NCBI RefSeq assembly: GCF_036711975.1
Contig: NC_091968.1
Coordinates: 4,340,001 to 4,404,000, forward strand
From: Onthophagus taurus
Taxonomy: Eukaryota; Arthropoda; Insecta; Coleoptera; Scarabaeidae
Reading direction: 5' to 3'
Length of the DNA stretch: 64,000 bases
The notes under the pieces are model-generated. The model saw only the letters and a program-made list of their open reading frames with translations. It ran no database searches and had not been told where the DNA came from. Every line of letters starts with the position of its first letter. Position 1 is the stretch's first letter. Both the position numbers and the translations under genes were made by a program. Shown here in pieces: positions 21,971-32,086 of the stretch.

Positions 21971-22375
21971 TGTTTTTTTCACTTCCATTGAATTTTTTAT
22001 CTGTTTTTCATACAATAGAGTTTCCGCGTTGTTTTGAAACTGGGCCAAATGTGCAAACACCATCTCCGCGTTTGTCTCTGTTTTCCACTCGTTTTATTGA
22101 AATGTTGAAATATAGTAGCGCGAGTTCGCGGAGGGGTTTATTGGTTTGCGAGTCCGCGGGATTTACGATTTGGCGCCGTTCCGTATGCAATTCGGCGAGG
22201 CCCCCTGTTAGTAATTACCGTGTTTTTAAACCGTGAAACGGAGCCGCGTCCGGACCGGCTTGATTAATGATTGTGCGCAATCCATTTGTCTTTCAACTAT
22301 CCATATAAAACGCGTTTGGCTTACGTTCAACGACTGATTCAATTGAAATGCACTTCACGAAATGAACAACACTTG
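21971..22375 (+). promoter_or_regulatory. CpG-rich island with TATA and initiator-like sequence
   Basis: Unlike all surrounding DNA, 22030-22340 is rich in CpG (GCGCGAGTTCGCGGAGG, GAGTCCGCGGGATTTACG, GGCGCCGTTCCG). A TATA box, CATATAAAACG, lies at about 22302-22312, followed about 30 bp later by an initiator-like TTCAACGACTG. Only tiny frames follow (an ATG at about 22347 stops after five codons). I infer a third promoter with a non-coding first exon for the same locus, or an enhancer. Confidence 0.4.
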
Positions 22376-22509
22376 AATTTCGAATATTTTTCGAGTTTAT
22401 CGGAAACTAAATTTAAACCAGATCGGAACAAATTTTTTTTTTTGAATTGAAAACATATTCTCAACTTGAAAACCGATTCTAAACGATCTAGAAAAGTGTT
22501 ATCACTTTT

Positions 22510-22790
22510 ATAAAAATGTGAGGTATCTAGATAAAATAATGATTTTAGCAGATGTAGCTAAAAAAATAAGTATTGAAATATCAGTTTGTAAATCTTCAAA
22601 ATTTGTCAGATTTTCTAGAAAAGGGTCTATAGAAAAAGTTGAAAACGCTTTGAGTTTATGGATTGAGGATCAAAGTCAAAAAAAGAGCCACTTGAAGCTC
22701 GGACTCATTAGAGATAACGTTACGAAGCTATACGACAAAGTTATGGAAAGTGAACCACCGTCAATCACAGAGTAATGGTTGATTCTATTA
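22510..22790 (+). pseudogene. Tigger-type transposase N-terminal HTH fragment
   Basis: The frame at 22518-22775 contains KGSIEKVENALSLWIEDQSQ followed by a K-rich helix and LGLIRDNVTKLYDKV, matching the region between the two HTH domains of Tigger/TIGD1-like transposases (MEKALxxWIEDQxQK...). The rest of the transposase is missing, and unrelated sequence follows. Confidence 0.55.
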
Positions 22791-22909
22791 ATTTTAATAT
22801 CGTCAGAGCCTTCGCAATTTGAAATTGATAGAAGAATCTGCTTCAGCCAATCTTGAGGTAGCAAAGCTGTATTCAGAATCCCAGAAAAATTACATTCAAA
22901 CATTTAAGT

Positions 22910-23425
22910 CGTTCAAATCGCCCGGAGAAGAGAATATCTTATACAGGGGATGTCCCGAAACGTTTTTCTGCAAAAAACACGTTATTTAAAAAATTCGTAC
23001 TTTTGTATACTATTTGTATTTATTCTTTATTTCCTCTTAACTTTGTTAGAAGATGTGCCAGTCAATATCTATGAACTACAAAATATGGTTTCAACAAGAT
23101 GGTTGCCCTTATGTCTTGTAAAAGGATTGTTTCATATAAGGTTAACCTAAAGACAAAATTAAACAAACAAAAGGATTATTATAGCATTATTTTCTTAAAA
23201 CTAAAGCAAATGCTTAAATTGTTTGCCGTCGGCCCTAATAAAAACTCTGCATAGTTGCAGAAAAGATCTTTTTAATAGTTGTGACTCTTTGCAGTTATTT
23301 CTTCTGCTGCTGTATAAATATTGTGGCGCAAACTGAACACAATCTCAAAGGTCAACCAAGGAAATTCCAGGCTTCACAAATTGTATTCTCTAATCAACAG
23401 AAAATAACCACTGCGAACTGAGTGC
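22910..23425. other. AT-rich stretch, no recognised gene
   Basis: A 66-codon frame at 22950-23150 is hydrophobic and AT-driven, with no family signature. Nothing else is seen. Confidence 0.35.
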
Positions 23426-23715
23426 ATTCTACTTCTTTACAAAGGCCCTCATCAGGCCACTAGTAACTTACTCTTGCCCAGTAATTCTGTGGATCTCAGT
23501 GAACGCGCCATGGTTTGTAAGAAACGAGGAGCTCCATGAAGACTTAAATGTCCCAACTATCAGCGAATTTATTAAAAAACGAACTAAAAAGTTTTTTAAC
23601 AATATCACTAAGTGCTCTAGTGCTGTTCAGCATCAAGTCGGTCGCCAACAAATCCACACGTGTTTAAAGAGGAAGCTGCCCCAAGACCTAATAGCATCCG
23701 ATTCGGACTAGCATT
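23426..23715 (+). pseudogene. Jockey-like LINE, C-terminal RT fragment
   Basis: Frames here encode KALIRPLVTYSCPV, then NAPWFVRNEELHEDLNVPTI and a lysine-rich helix (SEFIKKRTKKFF), which match the end of Jockey-type reverse transcriptases (NAPWYVRNxxLHxDLxxPTV). It is a short 5'-truncated copy with a frameshift; its 3' flank was hit by the hAT at 23759. Confidence 0.65.
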
Positions 23716-24439
23716 TCACAGCTCGGAAGTTACATATTCTGTAATCCATAGTATTTATCAGGGTTGGGCATTTTTACACTACCACTAAATTGCACTACCA
23801 CTGTCTATTCAGTGGTAGTTAAAATGCAAAATCCATTATCACTGAAAATTTAGTGATAGTGAAAAAAATTGCATTATCACTAAACCTTTAGTGATAGTGA
23901 AGAAAATGTATTATCACTAAACTTTTAGTGAAACATGTTACCTAAATGCATTTGAATTTATATTTTATGTCCGATGTTAGTTATCAATTAGTTTGTTGAT
24001 AAAAATGCTTCTTGGTGTATATGCGCTGTAATTATACGATTAAACGATGTCATTAAGAAAATCTAGCGAAATAAATCACGACTACTTTTTTGAACGACTT
24101 TTCCACGATTTTGGAATACATTTCCTCATGCAATCTCAGCTTATACAGGGTGTGGGTATATACAGGGTGAGTCAATAGTGCATATTCCAATAGAGCATTT
24201 TAAAGACCACTTGGTCCTATCAGTCTCCAACCAGCTGATGCAATAACTGCAAATCACAGCAGAGATGGTATAAAAAAACTCCTCAAGCAATCTCGTCTTC
24301 GATTAGGTTGCTACGTTGTAAGAATATTTTTCGTTTTTGAATCTCCAGAAGTAAAAATCAATTCTTAATCCTAACTGGGATTAATTCTGGGCAACATTCT
24401 GATGGTTGTCATGCAAGATCGAATGCAAAACGGAATTGA

Positions 24440-24613
24440 AAGTTTCCCACTAAACGGTATGGCAAGGTGTATTGTGGATTAATATTTTATTAAATAATAA
24501 TATGAACTACATTCTAAGGACTGATAGAATCGATTGATTATTTGAATGATGATAATTTTATATAGTAACGTTCTTTTTGATTTGTACATGTCGTGTGCAC
24601 AGCATACTACAGC
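24440..24613 (-). mobile_element. Likely 3' LTR and polypurine tract of the gypsy remnant
   Basis: Downstream (minus strand) of the integrase frame comes a purine run, AGGAGGGGAAG, at about 24620-24630, then TGTAGTATGCTGTGCACACG, as expected where a 3' LTR begins with TG. A TATA-like TATATAAAATT lies at about 24560 and an AATAAA near 24487. The far end of the LTR is not resolved, so the left bound is approximate. Confidence 0.45.
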
Positions 24614-24714
24614 CACTTCCCCTCCTATAAAGATTAATAAAAAGAGGAATAATATGGTGGTTAAATAAAAAAAAAATTCATATTAAAAATTGAAAGTAAC
24701 TTTTTTTTGAATTT

Positions 24715-25398
24715 TTATATTATGAGAATTGATGCCTCGCTGTGGTGACATGTTGAATTTTCTTTTAAAAGAAATGCTGGTTTAAGGTTGTTGATGTTAA
24801 CAGCTACTTCCTTGTTATTTTTGAAAATTACAAAATATATCGGAAATGTTTTTATCACTTTAAATGGGCCTTCATATCTTGGTGTTAAAGAGGGTTGAAT
24901 CCCATTAATTTTGACAAAAACAAATTTTGAAATGAATAAATCTTTATGAATAAATGGTTTTTGGTTAGAATGAAAAACTGTGTTTACGGGTTTCAAACAA
25001 GAGAATGTTTCTCGTAAACTAGATAGCAATGGATCAGATTCCAAAGGGTGTTGAATATTAACAAAAAATTCTTCTGGAAGCCTAAGTGGTTGACCGTATA
25101 CAAGTTCGGCAGATGAACAACCTAGGTCTTCCTTAAGAGATGATCTGAGGCCTAGGAGAACCAAGGGAAGATCATTGTTCCACCTCGTAGTGTTACCTCT
25201 GGCAGTTATGGCTGTTTTTAAAGAACGGTGAAACCTTTCTAAAATTCCGTTACTTTGGGGATGGAAGGTGGATGTATGAATTTGACGTGTTCCTAGAAGG
25301 GTGTGAAATTTTGAAAAGAGCTTTGATTCGAATTGTCGTCCATGATCATGGGTTATAGTGCTAGGAATGCCAAATCGGCTGAAATAATGCCGAAACAA
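24715..25398 (-). pseudogene. Ty3/gypsy integrase, C-terminal fragment
   Basis: The 227-codon frame covers the second half of a retroelement integrase core: GIPSTITHDHGRQFESKLF carries a core catalytic Asp in the DHGRQF context, and HPQSNGILERFHRSLK contains the catalytic Glu (ILERFHR). The C-terminal chromodomain-adjacent region follows (RYEGPFKVIK). Gag, protease, RT, RNase H and the integrase zinc finger are absent. The frame itself is uninterrupted, suggesting a recent truncation. I see no env-like frame. Confidence 0.85.
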
Positions 25399-25622
25399 AG
25401 TATCCGCAATATAAAAATTGTTGAAAATATGATTAATTTTTTTGATTCCTCTTAATATTAGTCCTACAGGAATGAAAAGTGACTTTACTCACCGGCACAC
25501 GACTGTAAACAACACGTTTGGAATCGTGATGGTTGCGGGACTGGGCTTTCGCTTGTTCTAACTTGATGGAATGACTTGACGTCTTGTCGTCAATTCAAGG
25601 AATCCAAAAACCTTAAAATATA

Positions 25623-25807
25623 CAGGGTGTTACATTTAAAAAACACACTCACCATGTCGCAACTCAGACTGCCGTCATCATTTTGATTTTATTTCTACGC
25701 CAAAATATGCGGAAAATAGTTTCAAGTTACATTTATTTAAAACTTTTTTTAATATAAGTTGAAGTTTAGGCTGTAGAACCATTATTCCATACTTTTTGTA
25801 CACCCTG
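25623..25807. mobile_element. Small MITE with CAGGGTG ends, TA target
   Basis: This 185-bp element begins CAGGGTGTTACATTTAAAAA and ends with the inverse of CAGGGTGTACAAAAAG, with TA on both sides. The ends resemble those of the DD41D mariner (CAGGGTGATTC), which might mobilise it; that is inference. Confidence 0.6.
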
Positions 25808-26085
25808 TATGTATAGTCTTACTTTTATTCTTCAAGAAGCAGTGTTATGTTACTGAAAAATCTTATTTATCACTAAAGGTTTTCACTATCACTAAATATT
25901 TAGTGGTAGTGCAATTTTTTTTTCACTATCACTAAAGGTTTAGTGATAATGTAATTTTTTTTTTCACTATCACTAAATATTCAGTGATGATGAAATTCGT
26001 ATTTAACTACCACTGAAGAAGTAGTGGTAGTGAAACTCTTATTACATTTATTTTTTAGTGCATTATGCCCAACCCCGGTATTTAT

Positions 26086-26250
26086 ATGTAATTTGTAGGG
26101 GTTTTATCACCTGTCGATAGGAGATACTCCTATTCCATTGAGTAAATCTGTCAAGAACCTCGGACTGGTCATGGGTGAGGCGTTGAGCTTTAGGGAACAC
26201 ACTAATCAGTTGATTGGTCGAGCTTATGGCTCGTTAAAATTGATTTACTC
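26086..26250 (+). pseudogene. LINE reverse transcriptase fragment, part 1
   Basis: The translated stretch includes LGLVMGEALSFREHTNQLIG and a following GSLKLIY, the RT thumb region of Jockey/CR1-type LINEs. It is cut at 26250 by an insertion and resumes at 27374 in frame (LKLIYSNRYSLDWHT), so both parts belong to one LINE copy. Confidence 0.65.
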
Positions 26251-27373
26251 CAGTGATGGGCACTGGGTAAATACCTGACGGGTAGGTATTTATAAAATGG
26301 ATATTTATCCGGGTATTTACCCCGGCCCAGGGTAAATACCCAAACAGTACGTATAAAAGTGATACAAGTAAAAATACATCAGATTCCGAAAAAATTAAGA
26401 GGAAGATGATGAAATGGACGTCTATCATCAGACGAATCTGTCGTAATTTAGATTAGATCAAGTTATTATGATTATTATCATCCAGCTATTGTTGGACATA
26501 GGCCTTCCCTATTCTGTTCCATTCGATTCTATTCTGTGCTGTCTGAATTCAATTGTTGAGCTTTGCCACAATGCTGCCCAGATCATTTGCGCCAGTTCTT
26601 CTTCATATGTCTTCATTTCGGTCTTTGCGTTACTTTGAGCCTCCTAGCAGTGGCTACCGTTAATGTTTCGGAGCCGTATGTCATAAGCGGAAACACGAAT
26701 TGATTGAAAGCCTTTCTTTTCAAATATATAGGAATATCGCTCTTGAAGATGTCTCTAAGTTTCCCGTAGGCTGTTTAGTTCGCTTGTTTGATTATTTCTC
26801 GATACATGAACCTCATGGCCAAGATACAAATAGCTGTTATCCCTCTCAATCACATTATCCCCAATGTTGATGTTAGACTTAGGAACAAGATTTGTCATAA
26901 ATTTAGATTTCTTTACGTTAATATTTAGCCCGACTCTTGCACACACCTCCATTAAGTCGTTCACCATTAGTTTCATCTCTCCAAGGCTATCCAAAATAAG
27001 AACTATATCGTCCGCGTAGCGTAAATTACTTGGTATTTGCCATCAATGTTTACGCTTTTTTGGGTCCAATCTAGTTGTTAAAATGCATTCTCCAGGACTA
27101 TGATGAACAATTTGGGTTCAACATTGTATCGTCTTGTTTTACTCACAATCAGTACTTTTCTACTTCCATTCTCTTCAGTACTTTTATGCAATTTTACCGT
27201 CATTGTAGAATTCTTGTAGATGTTATAAACAAGTTTGGTGTATCGATAATATAATCGACTCTGCATTCTTGAAGTGCTTGCAAAACTGCCAACAACTCAA
27301 TTTAAATTAAATTTTATAAGTACCTCTAAATACCCATCTTGGGTAAATACCCCCGGGTATATATCCAGGAAAC
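26251..27373. mobile_element. hAT-like element interrupting the LINE
   Basis: It starts CAGTGATGGGCACTGGGTAA and has GGGTAAATACC-type subterminal repeats at both ends (ATACCCATCTTGGGTAAATA on the right). The direct repeat TGATTTACTC occurs at 26241-26250 and 27374-27383; 8 bp of it would be the target duplication and two bases chance. It carries an RTE fragment inside. Confidence 0.65.
26460..27065 (-). pseudogene. RTE-like LINE reverse transcriptase fragment
   Basis: On the minus strand, LRYADDIVLILDSL carries the catalytic YADD box (about 27035-26995). It continues through VGLNINVKKSKFMTNLVP and NSYLYLGHEV (26994-26755), then FNQFVFPLMTYGSET in a shifted frame, typical of RTE-type LINEs. 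The 5' part is missing, and frameshifts make it inactive. Confidence 0.75.
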
Positions 27374-27880
27374 TGATTTACTCTAATCGTTATAGTCTCG
27401 ACTGGCACACAAAAAAACTTTTATGCAACTCTCTGGTATTGTCACACTCCAATTACTGTGATAGCATATACGGGGCTTTTTTGGATTCCAGGCATCAGGG
27501 AAAAATTCAAAAGCTTCAGAACTCGTGCATTCGTTTAATTTTCGGCCTGAGGAAATATGATCATGTGTCTTTTAGTTTTAAGCAATTAAAATGGCTGAAC
27601 GTCAAATTTCGCAGATACATCCACAAGGCCTGTTTATATTATAGGGTCATCACTGAAGCTACCCCTCCATACCTGCACGACAGGATTAAATTCAGAACGG
27701 ACGTACATACATAATGTTAACATTCGCTTCAGGGGTAGACTAACACCTCCTTCCCACCGGACAGAATTTTTCAAACGGTGTTTTTCTTATAAGATATACA
27801 TCATATACAATAATTTACCTCGGCATCTGATTGGACTGCCCCTGAACCGATTTAAAAGAGCATTGAGATGTTGGCTGATG
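27374..27880 (+). pseudogene. LINE reverse transcriptase fragment, part 2
   Basis: This continues part 1: SLVLSHSNYCDSIYGAFLDS, QNSCIRLIFGLRKYDHVSFS and CLYYRVITEATPPYLHDRI. After a stop near 27713 another frame encodes TEFFKRCFSYK and LPRHLIGLPLNRFKRAL. These are the C-terminal landmarks of Jockey/CR1-type enzymes. The T-rich block at 27930-27985 may be old low-complexity sequence. Confidence 0.7.
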
Positions 27881-28114
27881 GATGGGTGACGGTTATCTCT
27901 CATTTTTCTATGAGTTTTCATTATTTCCTTGCAATTGGTATCTTTTTTTTTTCCTTTGTTTTGTTGTTTTTTTTTTTTACTTTACGGTCTTTCTTTCTGT
28001 TAGATTGAGAAAGATCAGGAAGATCAGGGTTGACCTGCACTCCGCCTATATGTTCGGGCTTTTTTCTCAATAACTAAATTAAATTTAGGTTGAATTTGAA
28101 GTTAATATCCATTA

Positions 28115-28432
28115 TACCAGTTTGTTTAACGTGATAGAAAAAATTTCGAATTTTGTTGCACTTTTACTGGTTTATTTATAATTAATATTAACCAGTAGTT
28201 AAACCAGGAAAATTTTCGATGTTAATTTCCTGTAAAATTCATTGACTTGTAAGTATTTTTTAAAAAACTTTTTATTGTTAATTCACATATTTAAATTTCA
28301 CTTATTGATTAAAAATTGTTAATTCTTGTAGTTGTCTCTGATGATGTCTTTTTGCCGAAACTAGTTAGACAACAAAAATATAAATAAACCAGTAAAAGTA
28401 CAACAATATTCGAAATTTTTTCTATCACGTTA
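28115..28432. mobile_element. Foldback MITE
   Basis: TTTAACGTGATAGAAAAAAT at the left and its inverse near 28412-28432 head arms of about 55 bp. They include CTTTTACTGGTTTATTTATA and its inverse. The middle has the GCCGAAACTAGTTAGAC motif also seen in repeat E and in the element at 53110-53475, so these share an origin. Confidence 0.7.
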
Positions 28433-28533
28433 AATTAAATTGGTTTTATAATATTTTGTCTTATTTTTGTATTTTTATTATTTCTTTTTCTTTTGAAAAT
28501 CATTCTTGTACCGAATAAGGTATATTATTTATA

Positions 28534-30687
28534 CAGGGTGATTCATAAGTAATGGGCCAAATTGTAAATGTACGTTCAGGAGGCCAAAATAATAATATTT
28601 TCATTAACAATAATGGGTCTTAGTCTGCTCCTTACTGAGATACAGGATGTTAAAGCGAAAAAAATAAAATAGATTTTTGTTAATAGATCAGCTACTTTTC
28701 TACATAATGACTCATAGTTGACTTATAGTTTTTGTAAGGGTAAACAATAATGTGTGAGAGGATTTGAGTTAACTCGTAGATGTCGCCACATGCGCCATAT
28801 GAATTAGATGAAATCAGCTACAAATTTTTTATCGCTCATTATTTTACAACATACTTGTTTAATTTGGATAGCCCCATCATTTCTGTAGAAAAAAGCTATA
28901 CTTCTTTGATCTTGAAAATATTAACGATTTTCGAGATATTTGAATTTTACTAATTCACTACACTACATTTCACGGTGGTCGACGTAGCATTAATCTGTTA
29001 AGACACAAGCATGGCATGGAATGTTGACATTTACCTAACCGTAATTGATAATTGATAACAATATTAAACTGAAACCATAAAAAAATTACGTAATAAAACA
29101 ATTTATTGTACGCCAGTTAATAAAACGAAATACAACATTAGAACAGACTTGAACTAAGACCACTTACGACAACTGTTATCAAAACCTACATGTTAATGTT
29201 GTGCGAAGTTAAATTAAATTTAAGCTTAATTATGAGCTACTGCAAAAGGTTTTCAACATGACCACCACCAGCATTTATACACGCATTTAACCGTTTGGTT
29301 AAGGATTGTCTGACTTTAAAAAATGTAGCAGGATTATTTCGTATTGAATTGGCTGCATCTTGAATTCTATTCCATAACTCGTCTCGTGTATTTATAGTAG
29401 GTTCAGCATAGACCATTGATTTCATGTAACCCCACACATAAAAATCAAGTGGATTAAAATCGGGACTGCGAGGTGGCCACTGAAATTCACTACCACGTCC
29501 AATCCAACGGTGAGGGAATGTTTCATTCAGATGTTCGCGCACAGCACGTGAAAAATGTGGAGGAGCACCGTCTTGCATGAACCACATATTTCTTCTTAGT
29601 TGTAATGGAAGATCTCCCAAGAGGTCGACTAAGTCATTATTTAAAAAAATTAAATATGACTCTCCATTTAAATTAGGAGGTAATTCAACTGGGCCCAATA
29701 ATGTATTGCCTATTACACCGCACCACACATTTATTTTAAACTCGTGCTGGAAATGTCTATCTTTTTTTAAACGAGGGTTTTCGGTTTCCCAGGCATGACT
29801 ATTTCGCCAATTAAAAACTCCGCGTCTGGTAAAGGTTGCTTCATCCGTGAAAAGAATGTTATTTAGGAATGTTGGATTATTATTCAATTTTCCTTTTAGC
29901 CACTGACAAAATTGAACTCTGATTCGATAATCTGTTGGAAGTAAATTTTGCACAGGTATAAAATGATAGGGATATAAATTTTCCTTGTGTAAAATTCTAG
30001 TCACGGATGGTTGGCTTATTCCAGTTGCTGCAGACAATCGACGAGTGCTTATTTCAGAATTTTGCGCAATTCTTACCAAAATTTCATCTTCTTGCTGCGG
30101 AGTGATAATCTTAGGACGTCCTGTATGATATTTTGGACGAAATGAACCTGTTTCACCCAATCGATTATAAATATTTTGAAATATCTTCCGGTTTGGCTGC
30201 CTTCTGTAAGGGTACATTTCACGATATTTTCTGGATGCTGCTTGCCCAGAAAAACGTTCTTGTGCGTAAACGCATAACATGTCTCTCATTTCTTCGTTTG
30301 AAAAGTGATTATGTCTCGGCATTTTGATTTATGTTAGGACAAGAATGAATCAGTTTACTTAACAATAAAATGTTTTAAACTATTCATTAAACGTAAAAGC
30401 TCATTGACGTTTCATAATTCATATGACGCATGTGGCGACATCTACGAGTTAACTCAAATCCTCTCACACATTATTGTTTACCCTTACAAAAACTATAAGT
30501 CAACTATGAGTCATTATGTAGAAAAGTAGCTGATCTATTAACAAAAATCTATTTTATTTTTTTCGCTTTAACATCCTGTATCTCAGTAAGGAGCAGACTA
30601 AGACCCATTATTGTTAATGAAAATATTATTATTTTGGCCTCCTGAACGTACATTTACAATTTGGCCCATTACTTATGAATCACCCTG
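28534..30687. mobile_element. Complete mariner-superfamily transposon (DD41D), TA target
   Basis: The element is 2154 bp. Its ends CAGGGTGATTCATAAGTAAT (28534) and the inverse (ending 30687) are bordered by TA. The inverted repeats extend about 265 bp each and look nearly identical, reaching GAGTTAACTCGTAGATGTCG and CCACATGCG. The single gene inside is an uninterrupted transposase on the minus strand. Everything needed for a self-mobile element appears present. Confidence 0.92.
29237..30322 (-). CDS. Mariner-superfamily DD41D transposase, apparently intact
   Basis: The protein is 361 aa, starts MPRHNHFSNEEMRDML and stops just before the left TIR. Residues 1-60 form the N-terminal HTH of the DUF4817 type; a second HTH with an AT-hook-like GRPKI lies around 68-112 (GRPKIITPQQ, ISTRRLSAATGISQPSV). 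The DDE_3 core has Asp160 in LFTDEATF, Asp251 in WFMQDGAPPH and Asp293 in DFNPLDFYVWG. The spacing between the second and third Asp is 41 residues, so DD41D. It would cut out and paste the element at TA sites. No stops or frameshifts are seen. The position and orientation inside long TIRs support function. Family-level naming is from memory; activity is inferred. Confidence 0.9.
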   Translation of the reverse strand: MPRHNHFSNEEMRDMLCVYAQERFSGQAASRKYREMYPYRRQPNRKIFQNIYNRLGETGSFRPKYHTGRPKIITPQQEDEILVRIAQNSEISTRRLSAATGISQPSVTRILHKENLYPYHFIPVQNLLPTDYRIRVQFCQWLKGKLNNNPTFLNNILFTDEATFTRRGVFNWRNSHAWETENPRLKKDRHFQHEFKINVWCGVIGNTLLGPVELPPNLNGESYLIFLNNDLVDLLGDLPLQLRRNMWFMQDGAPPHFSRAVREHLNETFPHRWIGRGSEFQWPPRSPDFNPLDFYVWGYMKSMVYAEPTINTRDELWNRIQDAANSIRNNPATFFKVRQSLTKRLNACINAGGGHVENLLQ

Positions 30688-30749
30688 TATATTATATTAC
30701 TTCACAAGATTGTAATTATAAAATTGCCCGAATAAAGTGATTATTATTA

Positions 30750-30924
30750 TACTTTTTAGTTCTAGGTCTAGTGTTAGTTCTAATTTTAACTTTTATTCAG
30801 CGTTAAATTGTTGTATATTCTTCATTGAACTAACACTAGAGGTAGAACTAGAATCATTCGGGTTCAAATCATTCTACCTCTAGTGTCAGTTCTAGTGACA
30901 ATGCTAGGTAGCGCTAGTTAGCAT
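30750..30924. repeat. Hairpin satellite fragment
   Basis: About one unit of the palindromic satellite is present (TTCTAGGTCTAGTGTTAGTTC, then GAACTAGAATCATTCGGGTT). It directly abuts repeat E copy 2, as at the other copy. Confidence 0.75.
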
Positions 30925-31545
30925 AAAACCACTCAAATCTTGTTACTGTATTCATTTCTTACGATATAATTTATGTAAAACTATTAACAGAGTTCTGACA
31001 AACATGATGAAGATGTTTTCATGTTTTTCATTCATCTAGAGAACTTGTAACAACAATTGTAGCGCGTTATACATCACTTGACTACGCGACATTTGATCGT
31101 TTTTAGAGATTTCATGTTGTTTCGTAGGTAAAGGTGTAACTTATCTTAGAAAAAAATGTAGAATACCAAAAGACCTAAAATACCATTTGTTTTAAAGTAT
31201 AAAGCTATGCGACAATCACGTTATACGATTTCAAGTCTGATTTGCAGCATACGTCTAAGAACCAACTTAGATACTACACTTAGATACACCAAGAAATTCT
31301 ACAAAAGAAAAAAAATAGATGTACCTACAATTTCGGGTCAGTGTCGTTTTTTAGATGTTAGTATAAAATTAAAAGTTTGTCTTTTATTTTATATAGAATT
31401 TAAGTCTAACTAGTTTCGGCCCTTGGCCATCTTGAGAGACTCTACAAATAGATTAACATCTCTCATCTTATCTATTTTACAAACGACAGCGCTAGTTAGC
31501 ATAAGATATCACTATGTTGCATATTTTTATTGCACTAAAACTCAC
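30925..31545 (+). repeat. Dispersed repeat E, copy 2 (inverted relative to 8565-9125)
   Basis: This is the near-identical reverse complement of 8565-9125, here with an extra block of about 45 bp near 31040-31080. It keeps the matching 68-codon frame at 31207-31413 (starts MRQSRYTISSLICSIR). Satellite-like sequence lies on both sides (TAGCGCTAGTTAGCATAA). No family was recognised. Confidence 0.8.
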
Positions 31546-31940
31546 TCAATCCACTTCTTAATTATCTACATCTTTGTTACAACTATAAACACTCTCTAAA
31601 ATTCAAATTAACACCATTTAAACCCGAGTTTAAACGACTATAAATTCGAAATAAATGTTTTACAAAGCTTTCTTAAAGCTAACGCTAGATTCGTCTTAAA
31701 AAATAATCAAACTATCAGGAGAAAGCTTTTAAAGTAACATAAAATCATTTAAAACCCTTTTTCATTTTGAATAAATTATTTTGGTAAAATATTTATAATT
31801 GAAATCGATTTCCTTTTCGATGAGTCTCATTATATTCCAGTTTTTCCTATAATCGATTCGCGTAGGAAAATTAACACGTGCGGCTTCCGTCATCACGGGT
31901 ATCGACCAACTCGTGCAACACAATTTCTTCAGTCGTTCTC
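31546..31940. other. Gene-free stretch upstream of promoter B
   Basis: AT-rich DNA with no ORF or repeat recognised. It becomes less AT-rich from about 31850, which may be the distal part of promoter B. Confidence 0.4.
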
Positions 31941-32086
31941 CCATCCTTGAAACTTAAAGTAGACTTGCGTAGCTGAAACACCGACCGCACTGTGTATTCG
32001 CTATATTTAGCGGTTTAAAACAAACCGAGTTTTAGTGAGGATAGAGAGAAGGATTTTTTCAGTCAACCACCAACAATCAAAACGAG
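31941..32086 (+). promoter_or_regulatory. Promoter B and 5' UTR of the alternative-promoter locus
   Basis: The block just upstream of exon B1 is GC-richer than its surroundings. A TATA-like GCTATATTTAGC lies at about 32000-32011, with start-site candidates about 30 bases on (GAGTTTTAGTGAGG, about 32029-32042). The leader to the ATG at 32087 is then only about 50 bases. Confidence 0.45.

Larger units (their letters stand above)
23759..26077. mobile_element. hAT element with 8-bp target duplication, carrying nested insertions
   Basis: The left end CAGGGTTGGGCATTTTTACA and the right end reading inversely CGGGGTTGGGCAT are flanked by a perfect 8-bp duplication, GTATTTAT, at 23751-23758 and 26078-26085. 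Each end carries about 200 bp of clustered subterminal motifs (CACTATCACTAAA / TTTAGTGATAGTG and CACTACCACT), the kind bound by hAT transposases. No hAT transposase remains; the interior holds a gypsy fragment and a small MITE. Confidence 0.88.

Noticed and set aside
24715-25398. Endogenous virus with envelope
   Set aside because: Only a gypsy integrase end and a likely LTR are visible. No env-like frame exists nearby, so it is a retrotransposon fragment.
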